64,000 nt of DNA from Atrichornis clamosus (taxonomy: Eukaryota > Chordata > Aves > Passeriformes > Menuridae): NCBI GenBank assembly GCA_013400975.1, contig WBMZ01003271.1, positions 1 to 64,000 on the forward strand. Direction: 5' to 3'. The notes below the pieces were generated by a model, which saw only the letters and a list, made by a program, of their open reading frames with translations, made no database searches and had not been told where the DNA came from. Positions 23,561 to 35,199 of the stretch are shown here, piece by piece; positions within the stretch are counted from its first letter, which is position 1; each line of letters starts with the position of its first letter. A program made the position numbers and the translations under genes.

Positions 23561-24704
23561 ACAGCAACTGTATTTTTTTAACAAATCAAAGGTTGAGATA
23601 CTCTCTCTAAAAACGTCTTTAGGGTGTTTTTCATTCAGCATCAGGAAGATACTACAGCTGTTTAAAGGACAGAGGTGAAACAAGACAAAGTCATAAATTA
23701 ACTATGACAGTATTGAGGCTGTAAATTAAAAGAAGGATTTTAACCACAAACATGAGATGATAAAGCAGGGTTTTTTGTAAAAGTTCTTACCAGAATTCCT
23801 GCAGTTTATGAAAGGAATTATATGACCTTGCATTATTCTGAGTTTTTGTAATATATCATCTTTGAGTCCTTTCAGTCTTTTTTCGATAAGATCTGAGTTA
23901 TCTAAAGGGCAAAATTAACGCTGACCCTCATTGCTTTCTGAGAAAGATTGCAGCTAATCCTGGCATCAGTGAAGTTCTGTCAGAACAGATCTGTGTGTAC
24001 AAAGATTTTGCGAATTCTGTTGATTAGTTATTTCTCGATACGCTGTTGTTGGGATGAGGACAGTCATCCTTTGAAAGGAAAGTTTAAACACAGCAAGTGC
24101 CTCAAACTGTAGCTATAGATAATACCATGGACATCTTTCCTTCAAAGCAGAGAGTTTTTTCTATCCTTTTAGAAAAATGTGTATGTGGACGGTGTTGAAC
24201 TACAGTCCGTAACGACAATGTATTAGGCACAGAAATAGTTCAGTTAGCAAGTTGTGCAGATTTCCCAGGTACTGCCATGGCTTTTTCTTCAATCCAAAGT
24301 TGTAGAAAGGTATTCCTTTATCTGTGTGTCTGTGTATCTATCAAAAGGGTATTCTAATGTTCTGGTTGCCAAATGCCCAAGACTGGCGAATGCTGAGTGG
24401 CATCCTAAAGAAATTGTTCTTTTTGACTATGGATAGATAATAGCAGAAAGAGTATGGAGGAATTGACACAATCATATGCATGCACATGCAACATGCACAA
24501 ACATTTATACACACCCCAGACAGCCCCTGTATCACCTGCTGGAATAGTTTGAGTGCTTAAAACATGTACTCTGGCTTTGGTCTCCAGATAGCAATGTGTC
24601 ATACAGCTCATAGGACCAAGAAGAAAACATGGGAAATGCAGGAAACCACATGGATCTAATAAAAATATGTTTACTTAGGTTTTTTCTCTAACAGAAGAGA
24701 GACC

Positions 24705-24773
24705 TTCTCATCTGTGATCCTTATGGGACCCTTCCAACTTGAGATATTCTACAATTCCATGATTCTGTGATCT
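24705..24773 (+). mobile_element. CR1 3'-end fragment
   Basis: gggacccttccaacttgaga followed by attctacaattccatgattc is the standard CR1 3' tail in sense orientation. Only about 70 bases remain. Confidence 0.75.
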
Positions 24774-25501
24774 ATGTGTACCTTTAATTTATGTAAAAGC
24801 TATACACTATTTCAAAGTATTTGATTTTTATTTGTGTTGAAAAATATCATTTGTGCTTTTTGTATTGGGAAAATACAACACCCAGCCCATTCCCTTGGTA
24901 CAACTGATTCCCATGGCAGTCTTTGACCCAGCTGTCAGAATTGTTGTGGGAAAGGATAATAAATTTTCACTCGGATTGGGCTGACTAAAAGGCATCTTAT
25001 GTAAATGAATGCAATTACAGCTTCATTTTAAACTGCCTCCTGATCCCATGTCTGAATGCTGAATGTATTTGGTTTGGTTAAACAGACTTTTATGGCAAAT
25101 GTTAGCATTCAAAGAGCTGGCTTGTCAGAGAATTTAGGCATTTTCCTAATTTTTGGAAGTGACTTCAGTGGGGCATCTCCAGTTAGGCCTGTGTACAAGT
25201 AGGTACTTGTTGTATCAGAGTCAAGGTGCTTATGAGTGTAACCAGAGAAGGGCCTCTTGCCCATGTCTGCCCAAGCATGTCCCGCTGAGTTCAAAGACAG
25301 ATTACACATTCCTTATCTTTTGTAAATTCCTTTGGGTCACCTTATTCCTCCAAGTCTATCACAAGTTCTTTCTGATTTTTAAGGTAAGTTGTTGACAAAG
25401 ACATACTTCCTGAAGAGGTGTCCCTGGACCAACCAAAAATGTGCCTTTTCAAAATGATGGCTGATTTTAAAAAATAAGCAATAAAATATATCTGTATGTT
25501 T

Positions 25502-25549
25502 ATAGAATCACGTATATACTATATCCAGCTGAAAGGGACCCATTATGAA
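25502..25549 (-). mobile_element. CR1 3'-end fragment, antisense
   Basis: atagaatcacgtatatacta followed by ccagctgaaagggaccca is the reverse complement of a diverged CR1 tail. Short, so moderate confidence. Confidence 0.5.
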
Positions 25550-26319
25550 ATACACCTTAATAAATTTGAAATATGAAAGATTATATCAACTATTTAATAT
25601 AAGTAAATAAATAATATAGTATGATAAAATGATCAGGAACCTGGCAACCAAGTTACGTGGAAGAGCTGCAAGTAGTAATCAGCTCTCCCAGGTCACATCT
25701 TAATGACTAGATTTTTAAGTTAAAAAAATGGATTGGTGTGTAGGATATTTCCTGAGGATAACAGGTCTTCTGAGAAAAGAGGTAATAGGAAGCAAAGGGT
25801 ACCCTCTCTTTTTGACACATGCCATCTCAAAATGCACTGAAGGGCAAAAGTTTGCTTATCTTTTTGTGGTGTCTTTCTCCAAATTTCAGCCACTATCCTA
25901 CAGCACATAAAACAGATTTACAAATTAATTCATTAATCGACATTATTTGCTCTGTACACTACTTTTTTTTGTCTCAGTGTTCTTGGCCTTTTACTCTCCC
26001 ATCATCATCTGGTTTAGCACTCCACTTTCTGATGTCTAATTTTGCCTCCTCTGCTTTCTAGTGTTGCTGCATCTGGAAAAAGCACAGGGAGAGGTTGTGA
26101 AGGGTGAGCACTCAGTGCTATATTTCTACTTGGCAGAAGCTACAACTCCTCCTGCCTTGGGCTGTTCTGATGGCAGGAGGCAACAGTGCATGAGGAGCAC
26201 TTAGCACAGCCTTGACCCTGCTAGCAAAGTGTAAATCAATTAGCTGTTGAGGTAGCAGCCTAAGGCTGTAGAATGAGGGGAGAAGAAAATCATGGCTATG
26301 CTGATTTGGATATTAGGAT

Positions 26320-26445
26320 GTTGTTTTGTTATGTTTTGGTTTGGTTTTTGTTTTGTTTTGTTTGTAGGGTGTAGGGGGTTTGTTTTGTGTTTTGTGGGAG
26401 GGTTTGTTGTTGTTGTTGTTTGGGTTTGTTGGGGTTTCTTTTCTC
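26320..26445 (+). repeat. G/T-rich low-complexity tract
   Basis: Runs of ttttg, tttgg and (gtt)n on the plus strand, nearly devoid of A and C. Seen directly. Confidence 0.85.
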
Positions 26446-29400
26446 CAGGGACAGCTCTGCTGGGCAGTAAGGTATCTATTTTCAGTCCTAGTTAATAGTA
26501 TCAATGCATCTGATAGGTAAATGTTTCCAAACACAAGGCTAATTCTTAACAGCACTAAATTCCTTCAGCTGCCTGAGATTATGAGGGATAGTTCAACACC
26601 TCGGAGGTCCTACTTTATGGAGGTATCAGCTATCTCATCTGCACTGATTAAGATTAATTAAGATCCACCAAGGATAAAGTTATGAACACTCTCACTTTTC
26701 AAAATACTCCCTACGCTGAGTAATGACTATTTTCCGGGGTAAACTTTTCCAAGACTGGGACTTAAATAAAGAATTTAGAGCTCTAAAAGGCAGCATTTAC
26801 TCATATGAATTATGCTATTTTACAGCAAAAGTTCCAGGCTGCTACTCACATGAGTAAGAATTGCAGTTCATCCATCATTAGGAAAGCCATCAATAAATAA
26901 ATGTTAAAATATAAATACATGGTCATATCCTCAATACTGCAAAGAGGACCGTTTTAAAGTGTACTAATAATTCAGGCTGCCAATAAATGTTCTTAATGAA
27001 ACCCTTCAGACTCATGTTGGAATAATTTTGCTTGATACAAGTGGAAAAATTGTGCATATTAACCTGGTAGGGGGGGGTCACTCGAGGCAATGTGCTTGCA
27101 CGTGTGTTTGAGAGGCTCTTCATGTAAACGAGACACATTCAGTAACAGTAAAATAGAAATATCACAGCATCAAAAAATCAAGTAAGGAAAGCTATTTAAA
27201 GGATATGGGATTATGATCATCTTACTGTTTTTACACATTTGTGTGAAGTGTGCTGTTTGTTGAAGAACAGAAAGTCTGTACGTGATTAAATTTAAAATGC
27301 TTTTGTATTTAATGCCCAGATATATTTTGAAACACTTTCAAATGCAAAGTAAAATGCTCATTATTTTGCTCTTGTCCTTAAATTTTAGAATGATGTTGCC
27401 TTTATTCATATGAGGGCAATTTTTCTACTCCACACAAGAAGTTTCTGCAAGAAACTTGCCAAGACAAGATGTCTTTTTGTTATGTTTAGCATGACCTTAT
27501 AAACTGGATTGTAAAACAGTTAGAGAGTTGTCTACAGAAAACCATGAAGGCTCTGCTCCTACTAATTTCAGGTTTCCCTGCCAGGCCTCCCACCCTTCAA
27601 GACTGCAAATGCTGCAAACTCTTCTTCAGGATATAATTGAAAATTACTTCAGAAGTTGTTTTCTTCACTTGCATAGAGATTCCTTCTTCTGTGTTTCTGC
27701 TGTTAGACACAAAGGAAACTGTGACAAGTGGCACATTATTGAAAGAAAGAGAAGTCCCTTTCCTGCCTCAGTTGGTAAATAGGAAGGGTTTTAAATCTCA
27801 AGTAATGGCAGTGAAACGCTGCAAGTCCATGGGTAGACTGCTCCCTCTCCTGGCAACCTTCCATATTGCAGAACATTTTTTAATCAACTAAAATTGAGGC
27901 CTATTTAATATCTGTTTTATTATTGATTATTATATTTTGATCACGTCTTATTACAAATTCATAAAGCAAGTATTGCATTTTACTGGATACAATAAGGAAA
28001 AGAGCATTTCTAAACACGCATACTAAACAGATTCCATGATATTTCTCAAGTCCTAGCTGCAACTAAACCAGCCGCTTCTTGTGGAGAAGGTTCTGAAGCA
28101 GGCACACAAGACTTTTTACATGCTTCTGCAGAAGAGAAGAAAAGAAGCTTATCTAGGTTCTTCATATACTGGAATATCACATTCCAGTAATAATAAAGGA
28201 CATCTATTGTGTGGTCCATTTCACAGTCTCAACCAACCTGAAGTCATATTTGGTTCTCAGTTTGCTATGTCTTGTTTCTAATCAAGCCTGAGGTTTCCCT
28301 TTGCCTTGCATATGATTTAAAGTAGTCAGAAACCTGTAGTTCTGCAGAATTTCCAGTCAATAATGCACCAGTAGCAGAAAAGACACAAACAGTATTTTCA
28401 GTGTAGCCAGATTTTATTACGAAGCTCAAAATACACAATTTCTTTACCCTGAAAGCCAAAAAGCTAGGACCAAAAGCCATCTACAGCCAATTTTTATTTT
28501 AATACCATGTGTGAAGGTTTGATTTATGAGGGTTTTGTTTGCTTTCTAAAGTTTGGAACTGATATTATTGCCTGAATTTTTTTGCTTCTGATAGAGTGAG
28601 ACTATTTTTTGGCTAGTTTTGAAAATAGTTAAAATAATCCCAAAAGTCTCAACATAACCAAAAATTACAAAATATCATGAGTCAGACTTGTGAACTCATT
28701 TTGCCTCTTAGGAACCATGGGGCCTAGAGATGCTCTTTTCTTTGTGTATTAAAAGCTTGTAGCAAATAATTAATTTCCAAGTTTCAGAGCATGAGTTTAA
28801 AAAATAAATATTTTAAGGAAGTCAGTAAACCCCCATTTCAGTGTTAGTTGAACATACAGAGTATGTCTGTGCGACTCAAAGGTGTACGCACTAACAGAGA
28901 AGGGGAAAGGTGATCATCTTCTCGCTGGAGAGGGGGTTTCAGGCAGAGGCTACCCTGGAAGGGAGCATGTGACAAAATGGGTGTGGTGGGCCGGGCTGGA
29001 GCCACGAGTCCCATCCTTGTGAGATGGTGTGAACAGCACTGGCGGGGAAAGGCAGAGGGAGAGAGACACACGATCAAAAGCATCTTCTACTGCCAGACTC
29101 TGATGCTGACAACTGGATGAGCGCAAAGCTGACCCCCATGCTCAGGGGGAAATGTCTGCTAGTGTTAACAGGGAAATGTCTTGAGTGAGAAAGGGGCACT
29201 TAATATATTTTTCCTTACAGGTGAATACATCCTGAGGAGATCTCTTCTCTCTCTTTTTCAAGTTTGGTCATCACAATCTCTGAGGCAGTTCAGTTCTCCT
29301 GGTGTGTGTAAGAATGTCTCACTTAAGACTCTGTTTGGTGAGATTCCTGTCCAAACCCCAGCATACTTTCTCCTTTTCTGGAGCAGACTACCAGTATCCA

Positions 29401-31062
29401 TAGTGATGTTATTAGTGTTGACTTCACAGAGAAACTTTATGGCTTGTTAGAAAATATGGCAGTGTTTCTTCCAGTAATTGCATTCTCTATCTTACCTAGA
29501 TAAAACCACTATCACCAAACAGGGTGTTCCCCAACAGAACCTTCATAACTTAAGCAGCCTTCTATCAATAGGCATTTCCTTTGAATAATGGAATAACAGA
29601 AAATATTTTCACAACAGGTAGCTATGCTGTGTAAAAATCAAAAGTGTCTTTTCTCACGAAGCTTGGAAGCAAGGACCAGTCTCCCTGGGTCTGGGATGGA
29701 GAGATTTAGACAGGAAAGCTGCTTCTGGCACATGGTCTCCAGCCTTCTTCCACTCTTTAAATATGTGATTAACATCAATATATTCTGTTGCAGATCTAAA
29801 AACCACTCCTAGTACCATCAGTTAGATTTAGAGAAGGGTATGTCCTCAGAAGATAGAAACCAGGACGGGTAATATAGACAGGGTGAAACAAAACAAAAAG
29901 ATAGATTAAGAAAGCAAAACTTCTTGGAGAGCACATATCCATTGGGATTGCAACTTGGAAATTTAGGTTAAGAGAAGAATTTGGATTTCACATCCACTTG
30001 CAAACCTCTGAGTTTAGGAAAGGTCTCACCTGAATAAAGCGGGAACCTGCATTTAAAATATACAACCAAATTATGTTAAGAAAAAAATTATTTAGTTGCC
30101 ATTCAGAAATTTGATGAACATTTTACTCCCAAGAAAGTAAAACACTTGAATGGTGTAGATTTCATTATATTTTATGAGATTTTGGAAAAACTGAGGAAGT
30201 TTTTTCCAAAAGCTCTTGAATGAATCATCCTTGATTAGAGATCAGACACTTTGACCAGTTCCATTGTAAGAGATCAGAAAGTGATTGGAGTCAGAGATTC
30301 AAACATAAGCAAAAACCTGTTGGAAGACGTAAATTTGGCTTTGGGGAAGGATCTGTCAAGATGCATGTATGTCTGTATACCATGATGGAAATCAAGAAGA
30401 AAAGAAAGCAGGATGTGGTCACACCAACGGGGCTATCAGGAAAGAAAACTTGAAAAGGAAAAGATGCAGTAAAGGACTTAAACCAGAGGCAGAAAGAGAT
30501 TGCAAAGCACAGATTATTATGAGATAACAGCACAAGGAAATCCAGATATCCAGCAACTTAATGTCACAGCAACATCTGAGAAGTGCTTCTCAGAAAATAC
30601 AGTTCCTGAATGACATACTGAAAACTGCTCTTTAGTTACTCATGATTCCTGTAAGTAAATAAAAGTCCCAGTACTCAGCAGTTTTCTGTGAAAAAAAGAA
30701 AAAAAAACCCAGAAAGATAAGGAATTGCGTACAGCTTTTAAAATCTGACAAGTAGAACTACTCTAATACCAAGTTCTATTGTAACTTGTTGAAGGTCTCC
30801 TTATGAAAAATGAGCACCACAAGGTGGAATGTTCAAAATTGATCAGATTCTTGTTGTGAGTATAACTGGTTTTTTGTAGTGCAAGTGCTTTTTCCAGAGT
30901 ATCATAGGCAACTGTCCAGCTCCATTGCAGAGCTGAAATTTAAGTCCACACAATAGTGGCACTTTTTGCCAGGAACAAAGAGTGCTCAAATCCCATGGGC
31001 TCCTCTGGCAGCTCTGAGAATCACCTTAAAAAAAAAACCAAAAACAAACCATCATCTTGTAC

Positions 31063-31166
31063 CTCAAATCCCTTCCTGCTCTGTGCAGAAAAGTTTTGCT
31101 CAAGGGAAAGGTTTCCATTTGATATATAATGTCTAACAAATGCATCACCATTAAGAACTTTTAAAG
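31063..31166 (-). CDS. Candidate minus-strand exon, possibly gene A
   Basis: A 104-base segment with an excellent acceptor (tttttaacattttgtctag) and a gag|gtacaa donor. It reads LKVLNGDAFVRHYISNGNLS then LEQNFSAQSRKGFE, ending phase 0. Strand and texture agree with gene A, but no phase-compatible neighbour was found and 10 kb separates it from the nearest gene A exon. It may be an upstream exon of that gene or chance. Confidence 0.32.
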
Positions 31167-31690
31167 CTAGACAAAATGTTAAAAATAAAAGTACTTCTGA
31201 CAAATATACCCTTTTTAGATACCTAAATCTATTTTCAGTGAGACAATTGGGACCAGATTTATTTTGGTTCTGTGGTTCTAAGGGTTTTTTTCTTTCATTA
31301 TCATGGGTTCTCTGAGTCAAAACCAAGCCTAGTCTTGCTGTCTTTTATAATAAGATTTAAATAGATTCAGATAAATATTTATTTTCTGCAGGTTGCTTTA
31401 AAAAATTAGCGTAAAAATGATCAGAGGTAGTCTTTGAAGTTCATATAGCTTCAGAGGAAGCTATGAAATTTCACACTGGTATTGGTACTAAAGGTTTCCT
31501 GGGCAGACTGGCAATAGCTCAATAGCATTAAGACAGTAAGCACTAGCAAGTAGGAGGATCAAGATACATTTAAATGAAAATTTAACATCTTGTAGACACA
31601 GTGAAATCTCTACCACCAGGTTTTTGATGTAAGGATACATTTAGGATGTCTTTCTAAAAGTTTTTAAAAGAGCAACTTGATGGTTTTACT

Positions 31691-31813
31691 CTTTTCCTTT
31701 CCTTCCTTCCTTCCTTCCTTCCTTCCTTCCTTCCTTCCTTCCTTCCTTCCTTCCTTCCTTCCTTCCTTCCTTCCTTTCCTTCCTTCCTTCCTTCCTTTCC
31801 TTCCATCCTTCCT
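31691..31813 (+). repeat. (CCTT)n tetranucleotide microsatellite
   Basis: More than 100 bases of almost pure ttcc repeat with a few interruptions (ttttcc, catcc) near its 3' end. Polypyrimidine on plus, polypurine on minus; such tracts can form triplex DNA and are length-variable. Confidence 0.97.
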
Positions 31814-32141
31814 ATAATGGAAAAGATTGCTGCAAATATTATCACAGCTGCAACTAGTGCTGTATAAAAATAGACAGCTTCCTTTTTAAGGACCTGATTT
31901 GTTTTCTTTTCAAAGACATTTAGAAAGCCATATCAGCATCTGCATGAAATAGAGTAGAAAATTTATCAGAGTTGTCTCAACAGTTCCTTATAGCAGACCT
32001 GGACTATACATGAAAAGTTTCAAAATAAGTGAATGTCCAGCATGAAAAATAACTAAATTATTTCTCAACTTTATTTGTTTAATGGACAATTAGTTGCTGT
32101 CATGGTTTACATAAACAACAATTCAAGCTTTGTGTGGTTTA

Positions 32142-32384
32142 TTTATTTTCCTGTACAATGTTGAATTTCCCGCTGTTGATCTCTGGATAGTTTTTCAAAG
32201 CTTTTTCAGATACAGTCTGTAGTAGTTCCTGATCTTCCAGTCTCAAAAAGCTTCTTTTATTTCTGAGTATATATTGCATGTCACTGAAGTTAGATCCACA
32301 GCAGAGCACCTGCCTGCTACTGCTGTGAATGAGCCAGACCTGTCCCATGCTGCTGTCAGCGATCCAGCTCCTGGTATTGACCAC
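32142..32384 (-). other. Protein-like minus-strand open frame
   Basis: The open frame ends in TAA inside an aaaataaataaa run that could double as a polyadenylation signal. It reads, among others, LLQTVSEKALKNYPEINSGK; an internal acceptor-like site (tggatctaacttcag) would start it at DMQYILRNKRSFLRLEDQEL. It could be an exon of gene A, a terminal exon of another transcript, or chance. Confidence 0.27.
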
Positions 32385-33346
32385 TCTTGCTCCTAGTCCT
32401 CAGCACATAAGCACCATTCATCAAGAGGAAGAAGTAGTTACTGTGTTGGGAGATCTTTATGGTCCCTGTCCCAATTCCACTCCCTGGTGTTTTTCCACCA
32501 TTCTTTTTCTTTTTTTTTTTTCCCATTGCAAACTAGCTGTGCCATTTCTTCACAGGCTCAAACCCAAACAACTCTCCTCCTCCTAGTCTAACATCCAAAC
32601 CAAGTGTCATTGGAATTCATTCTCACTCTTACACTTGGAGAACCTTCAGTACTTTCTTCTCAATTAAATATTGTTGCATTTCCGAGTAAGAAATCTGCAG
32701 CCACTGAAAAGAAACAGCAGCATTTACTCTAAATAATTCCTTATCCATATATGAAAAGGCTCAAGTGGATTTCTTTAATGGTAAAATTGAGCACATAGGA
32801 AGGTCTGATATATACATTAAAAACTTGCTCTAGGTTCAAAAATCTCATGGAGCAGAGGTTCTAGACTTTGAAAAAGAAGAAAAATACATTTTGAAGATAA
32901 TTCTGTATTCTCTGCTGGTATCTCTCCTTGTTTAGTCTTCTTATAAACAGGGTCCTGAAGTAGGTGAACACTATATTCATTCTCATGCTATTTTTTGTGT
33001 GTTCTCCCTTGAACAGATGATCATAATATAGCCAAGCTTTCCTGCCTAGTTGCTGTGTGGCCAGAAGTTTTTCATTGTTTGTTTTATTGGTTGACTTTAT
33101 TGCATGAAATTATTCTTTGCTTAGTTTCTGTCTTGAGTTAATACAATTTATTGTGAAGGGAGAACTATTTTCAGCAAAATATGTAGCTATTTTAACAGCA
33201 GCAGTGTAGATATTGCAGTGTAGACAAATGATAAGGAAGTTGTCTGTTCTATAAAGAAAAACCTAATTCCTTGAAAACTCAGTTTACCCTTAGGATCAGA
33301 CTAAAAAGTGCTTAGATTTCATTCTGAGGAGCCACAGAAACTGCTA

Positions 33347-33574
33347 TTTATAAAGGGTAGGAAAATTATGGGCCTGTAGAATAATTATTGGCAGGTTCTT
33401 TTTCATCTCCCTGTTAATGCAATTGTCTATTCTTCCCTGCTCCATTAAAGTAGATGGCTGAAGTGGCAATGTAGGAATATCACAAGAGTCATAAAAAGGA
33501 TAGATATGAATCAGCTGTTGACTCTCGCTTCCAAGGTAAGGTGTGAGGAAAGGAGGAGCATCAAATGAAGCCAT
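33347..33574 (-). other. Protein-like ATG-started minus-strand open frame
   Basis: A 76-codon frame starting MASFDAPPFLTPYLGSESQQ and continuing through LIHIYPFYDSCDIPTLPLQP to a TAG. An acceptor-like ctgtacaagcag lies just upstream, leaving the frame open through it. No good donor was seen. Composition is unlike random AT-rich translation. Possible gene A exon. Confidence 0.3.
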
Positions 33575-34585
33575 CCAGCAGGAGCTGCTTGTACAGAGAA
33601 ATGCATGTACACTAACTTTACTGAGCTCTTAACAGAGTTAAGTACTTCCCCTTCAGGTTATCCATACCTGAGGTAGCTATTTAAAGCAAGATCAGGTCTG
33701 ATAACACAGACTGTATCTGTGGTAGAGTAGATATAGCTCAAGAATAGATTTTTGCTCCCCTAAATCACTTTAAAAATAGGCATATCACAAAATGAACAGA
33801 ATATACATGTGTTAAGGTAGATGGTATCTTTCTTTGTAGAGGGGACCTTATGCACATCAGCCCTCTTTTCTTCATGTGGCCACTAGATTTTATTTCATAA
33901 TGGGAATACGCTGCCAGCCTTATCTACCCCATCAATACGATATTAATCATGATTTAGGACATCCAGATGCAGCCCTAAATTTGTATGTAAAGGTTTAATT
34001 CACTGTGTAGGCTAAGAAAGAAGACTAAGCATATACATGTCAATTCTGTGCTTTCCTTCTTAAAAGACGAGTATAAAACATCATAAAACTCCTTTGAGCC
34101 ATGAACTCAATCCAGCAGAAATTTTGCAGGAAGCGAAAGGAAGCCTACCTTGAGAGAACTGTGCTGGTCATGTTCCAGTCTCCAGCACATGTAAATAGAC
34201 ATAACCTCACTGTCAAGAGAAGACAGGCAGTAAGGCTGTTATGTTTAATCCTTTTGAATAAGCTATTTAAAGAGGGCCAAAGTATCATAAAAACAATTAG
34301 AGGCTGTCCACTCCTTGGCTAGTGAAATCTTTGGATATGTGGGGTGTGCTGTGATGGCAGAGGAGGAGGTGACCATCTCTACCATCAATAACTGCTAGCT
34401 TCTCTTCTAGATGTAAAAAAACATTTTTAAAAATGTATTTTCCAAATATGAATATTATCTAAGCAAAATGTTTTCAAAAGCTTTCTTCGGGTGTTTTGAA
34501 AATGTATGATCCAAAAAAAATAGTTATTTTGAAATTATGTTCTCTTTTCAACAGTGTAGATGCATCTATGAATATGATAGTTCTA

Positions 34586-34791
34586 AAGGCATTCTTCTGC
34601 TGGTAGGGAATCTGTTGGCTCCAGACTGATGTGTGGAGATGACGTGTTGGGTTCCCACAAATACACCATGAGAAAGAAGTCTTTCACTTCTTTGCATGAA
34701 AGACAGCCTGAATGTATGAGTTTATTATTCAGTGCAGAAGACTCAATGCCTCTTATTTCAGACCAGGCTTTGAGAGCTTCAACTTCAGTCA
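34586..34791 (-). other. Protein-like minus-strand open frame
   Basis: Opens after an acceptor-like gagcacctgtag and reads TEVEALKAWSEIRGIESSAL then NNKLIHSGCLSCKEVKDFFL, with a CLSC pair of cysteines, before a TAG. A possible donor is catg|gtgtat within it. Possible exon on the same strand as gene A; not phase-linked. Confidence 0.3.
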
Positions 34792-34898
34792 CTACAGGTG
34801 CTCTAGCCCAGTGAAAGACTGATGCACATGTTTTGCAAGTACTATGGTCGCTCTGCAGTCCTGGCTAGCAGGGGCAAGGGCCGTGGGGTGTTCTCCAC

Positions 34899-35096
34899 CT
34901 GGTAGCAGAGAATAAGCTGGCCCAAAAGCCCTCCTGGCAGCCTTTGGTGAATTATCAAACTTGCTTCAGAGTTGCCTTCAGTCTCTGAAGAACTGATGAG
35001 GCGTTTTGAGAACATGAGCTGATCCACTTGCTTGTCTTGCACTAGACTGGAGTGAGGNGCACTAGGCTGGAGTGCGGATTCACAGGTGACTGATGC
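34899..35096 (-). other. Candidate minus-strand exon interrupted by an N
   Basis: A 198-base segment (66 codons, phase 0 at both ends) with acceptor tctgcctcaccccag and donor accag|gtggag. The reading is serine-rich and hydrophilic (LVQDKQVDQLMFSKRLISSS, then ETEGNSEASLIIHQRLPGGL). An undetermined base at 35058 lies inside, flanked by 19-bp near-repeats, so the local frame may be an assembly artefact. Confidence 0.27.
35039..35077 (+). repeat. 19-bp near-duplicate flanking an N
   Basis: gcactagactggagtgagg (35039-35057) and gcactaggctggagtgcgg (35059-35077) differ at two positions and are separated only by the N at 35058. Either a short tandem repeat or an assembly join. Confidence 0.8.
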
Positions 35097-35199
35097 CTGG
35101 GGTGAGGCAGAGATCTCACAGCCCAATGTTGTCTCAGTGAAGCACAGACGTGCAGCCAATGGCCTCATTCCCCTTTATCCATGCACAACCCGTCTTTGC

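Larger units (their letters stand above)
21760..31060. other. Mostly non-coding stretch
   Basis: Apart from CR1 fragments there is no clear gene. 22310-22560 is GC-elevated with an open plus-strand frame after a tttgtctttcag acceptor. 28350-28480 holds a minus-strand frame after a ttggctttcag acceptor. 28860-29160 is GC-elevated without a frame. None could be linked into a model. Confidence 0.4.

Noticed and set aside
31654..31845. Open frame of KEGR repeats on minus
   Set aside because: Direct translation of the (CCTT)n microsatellite.
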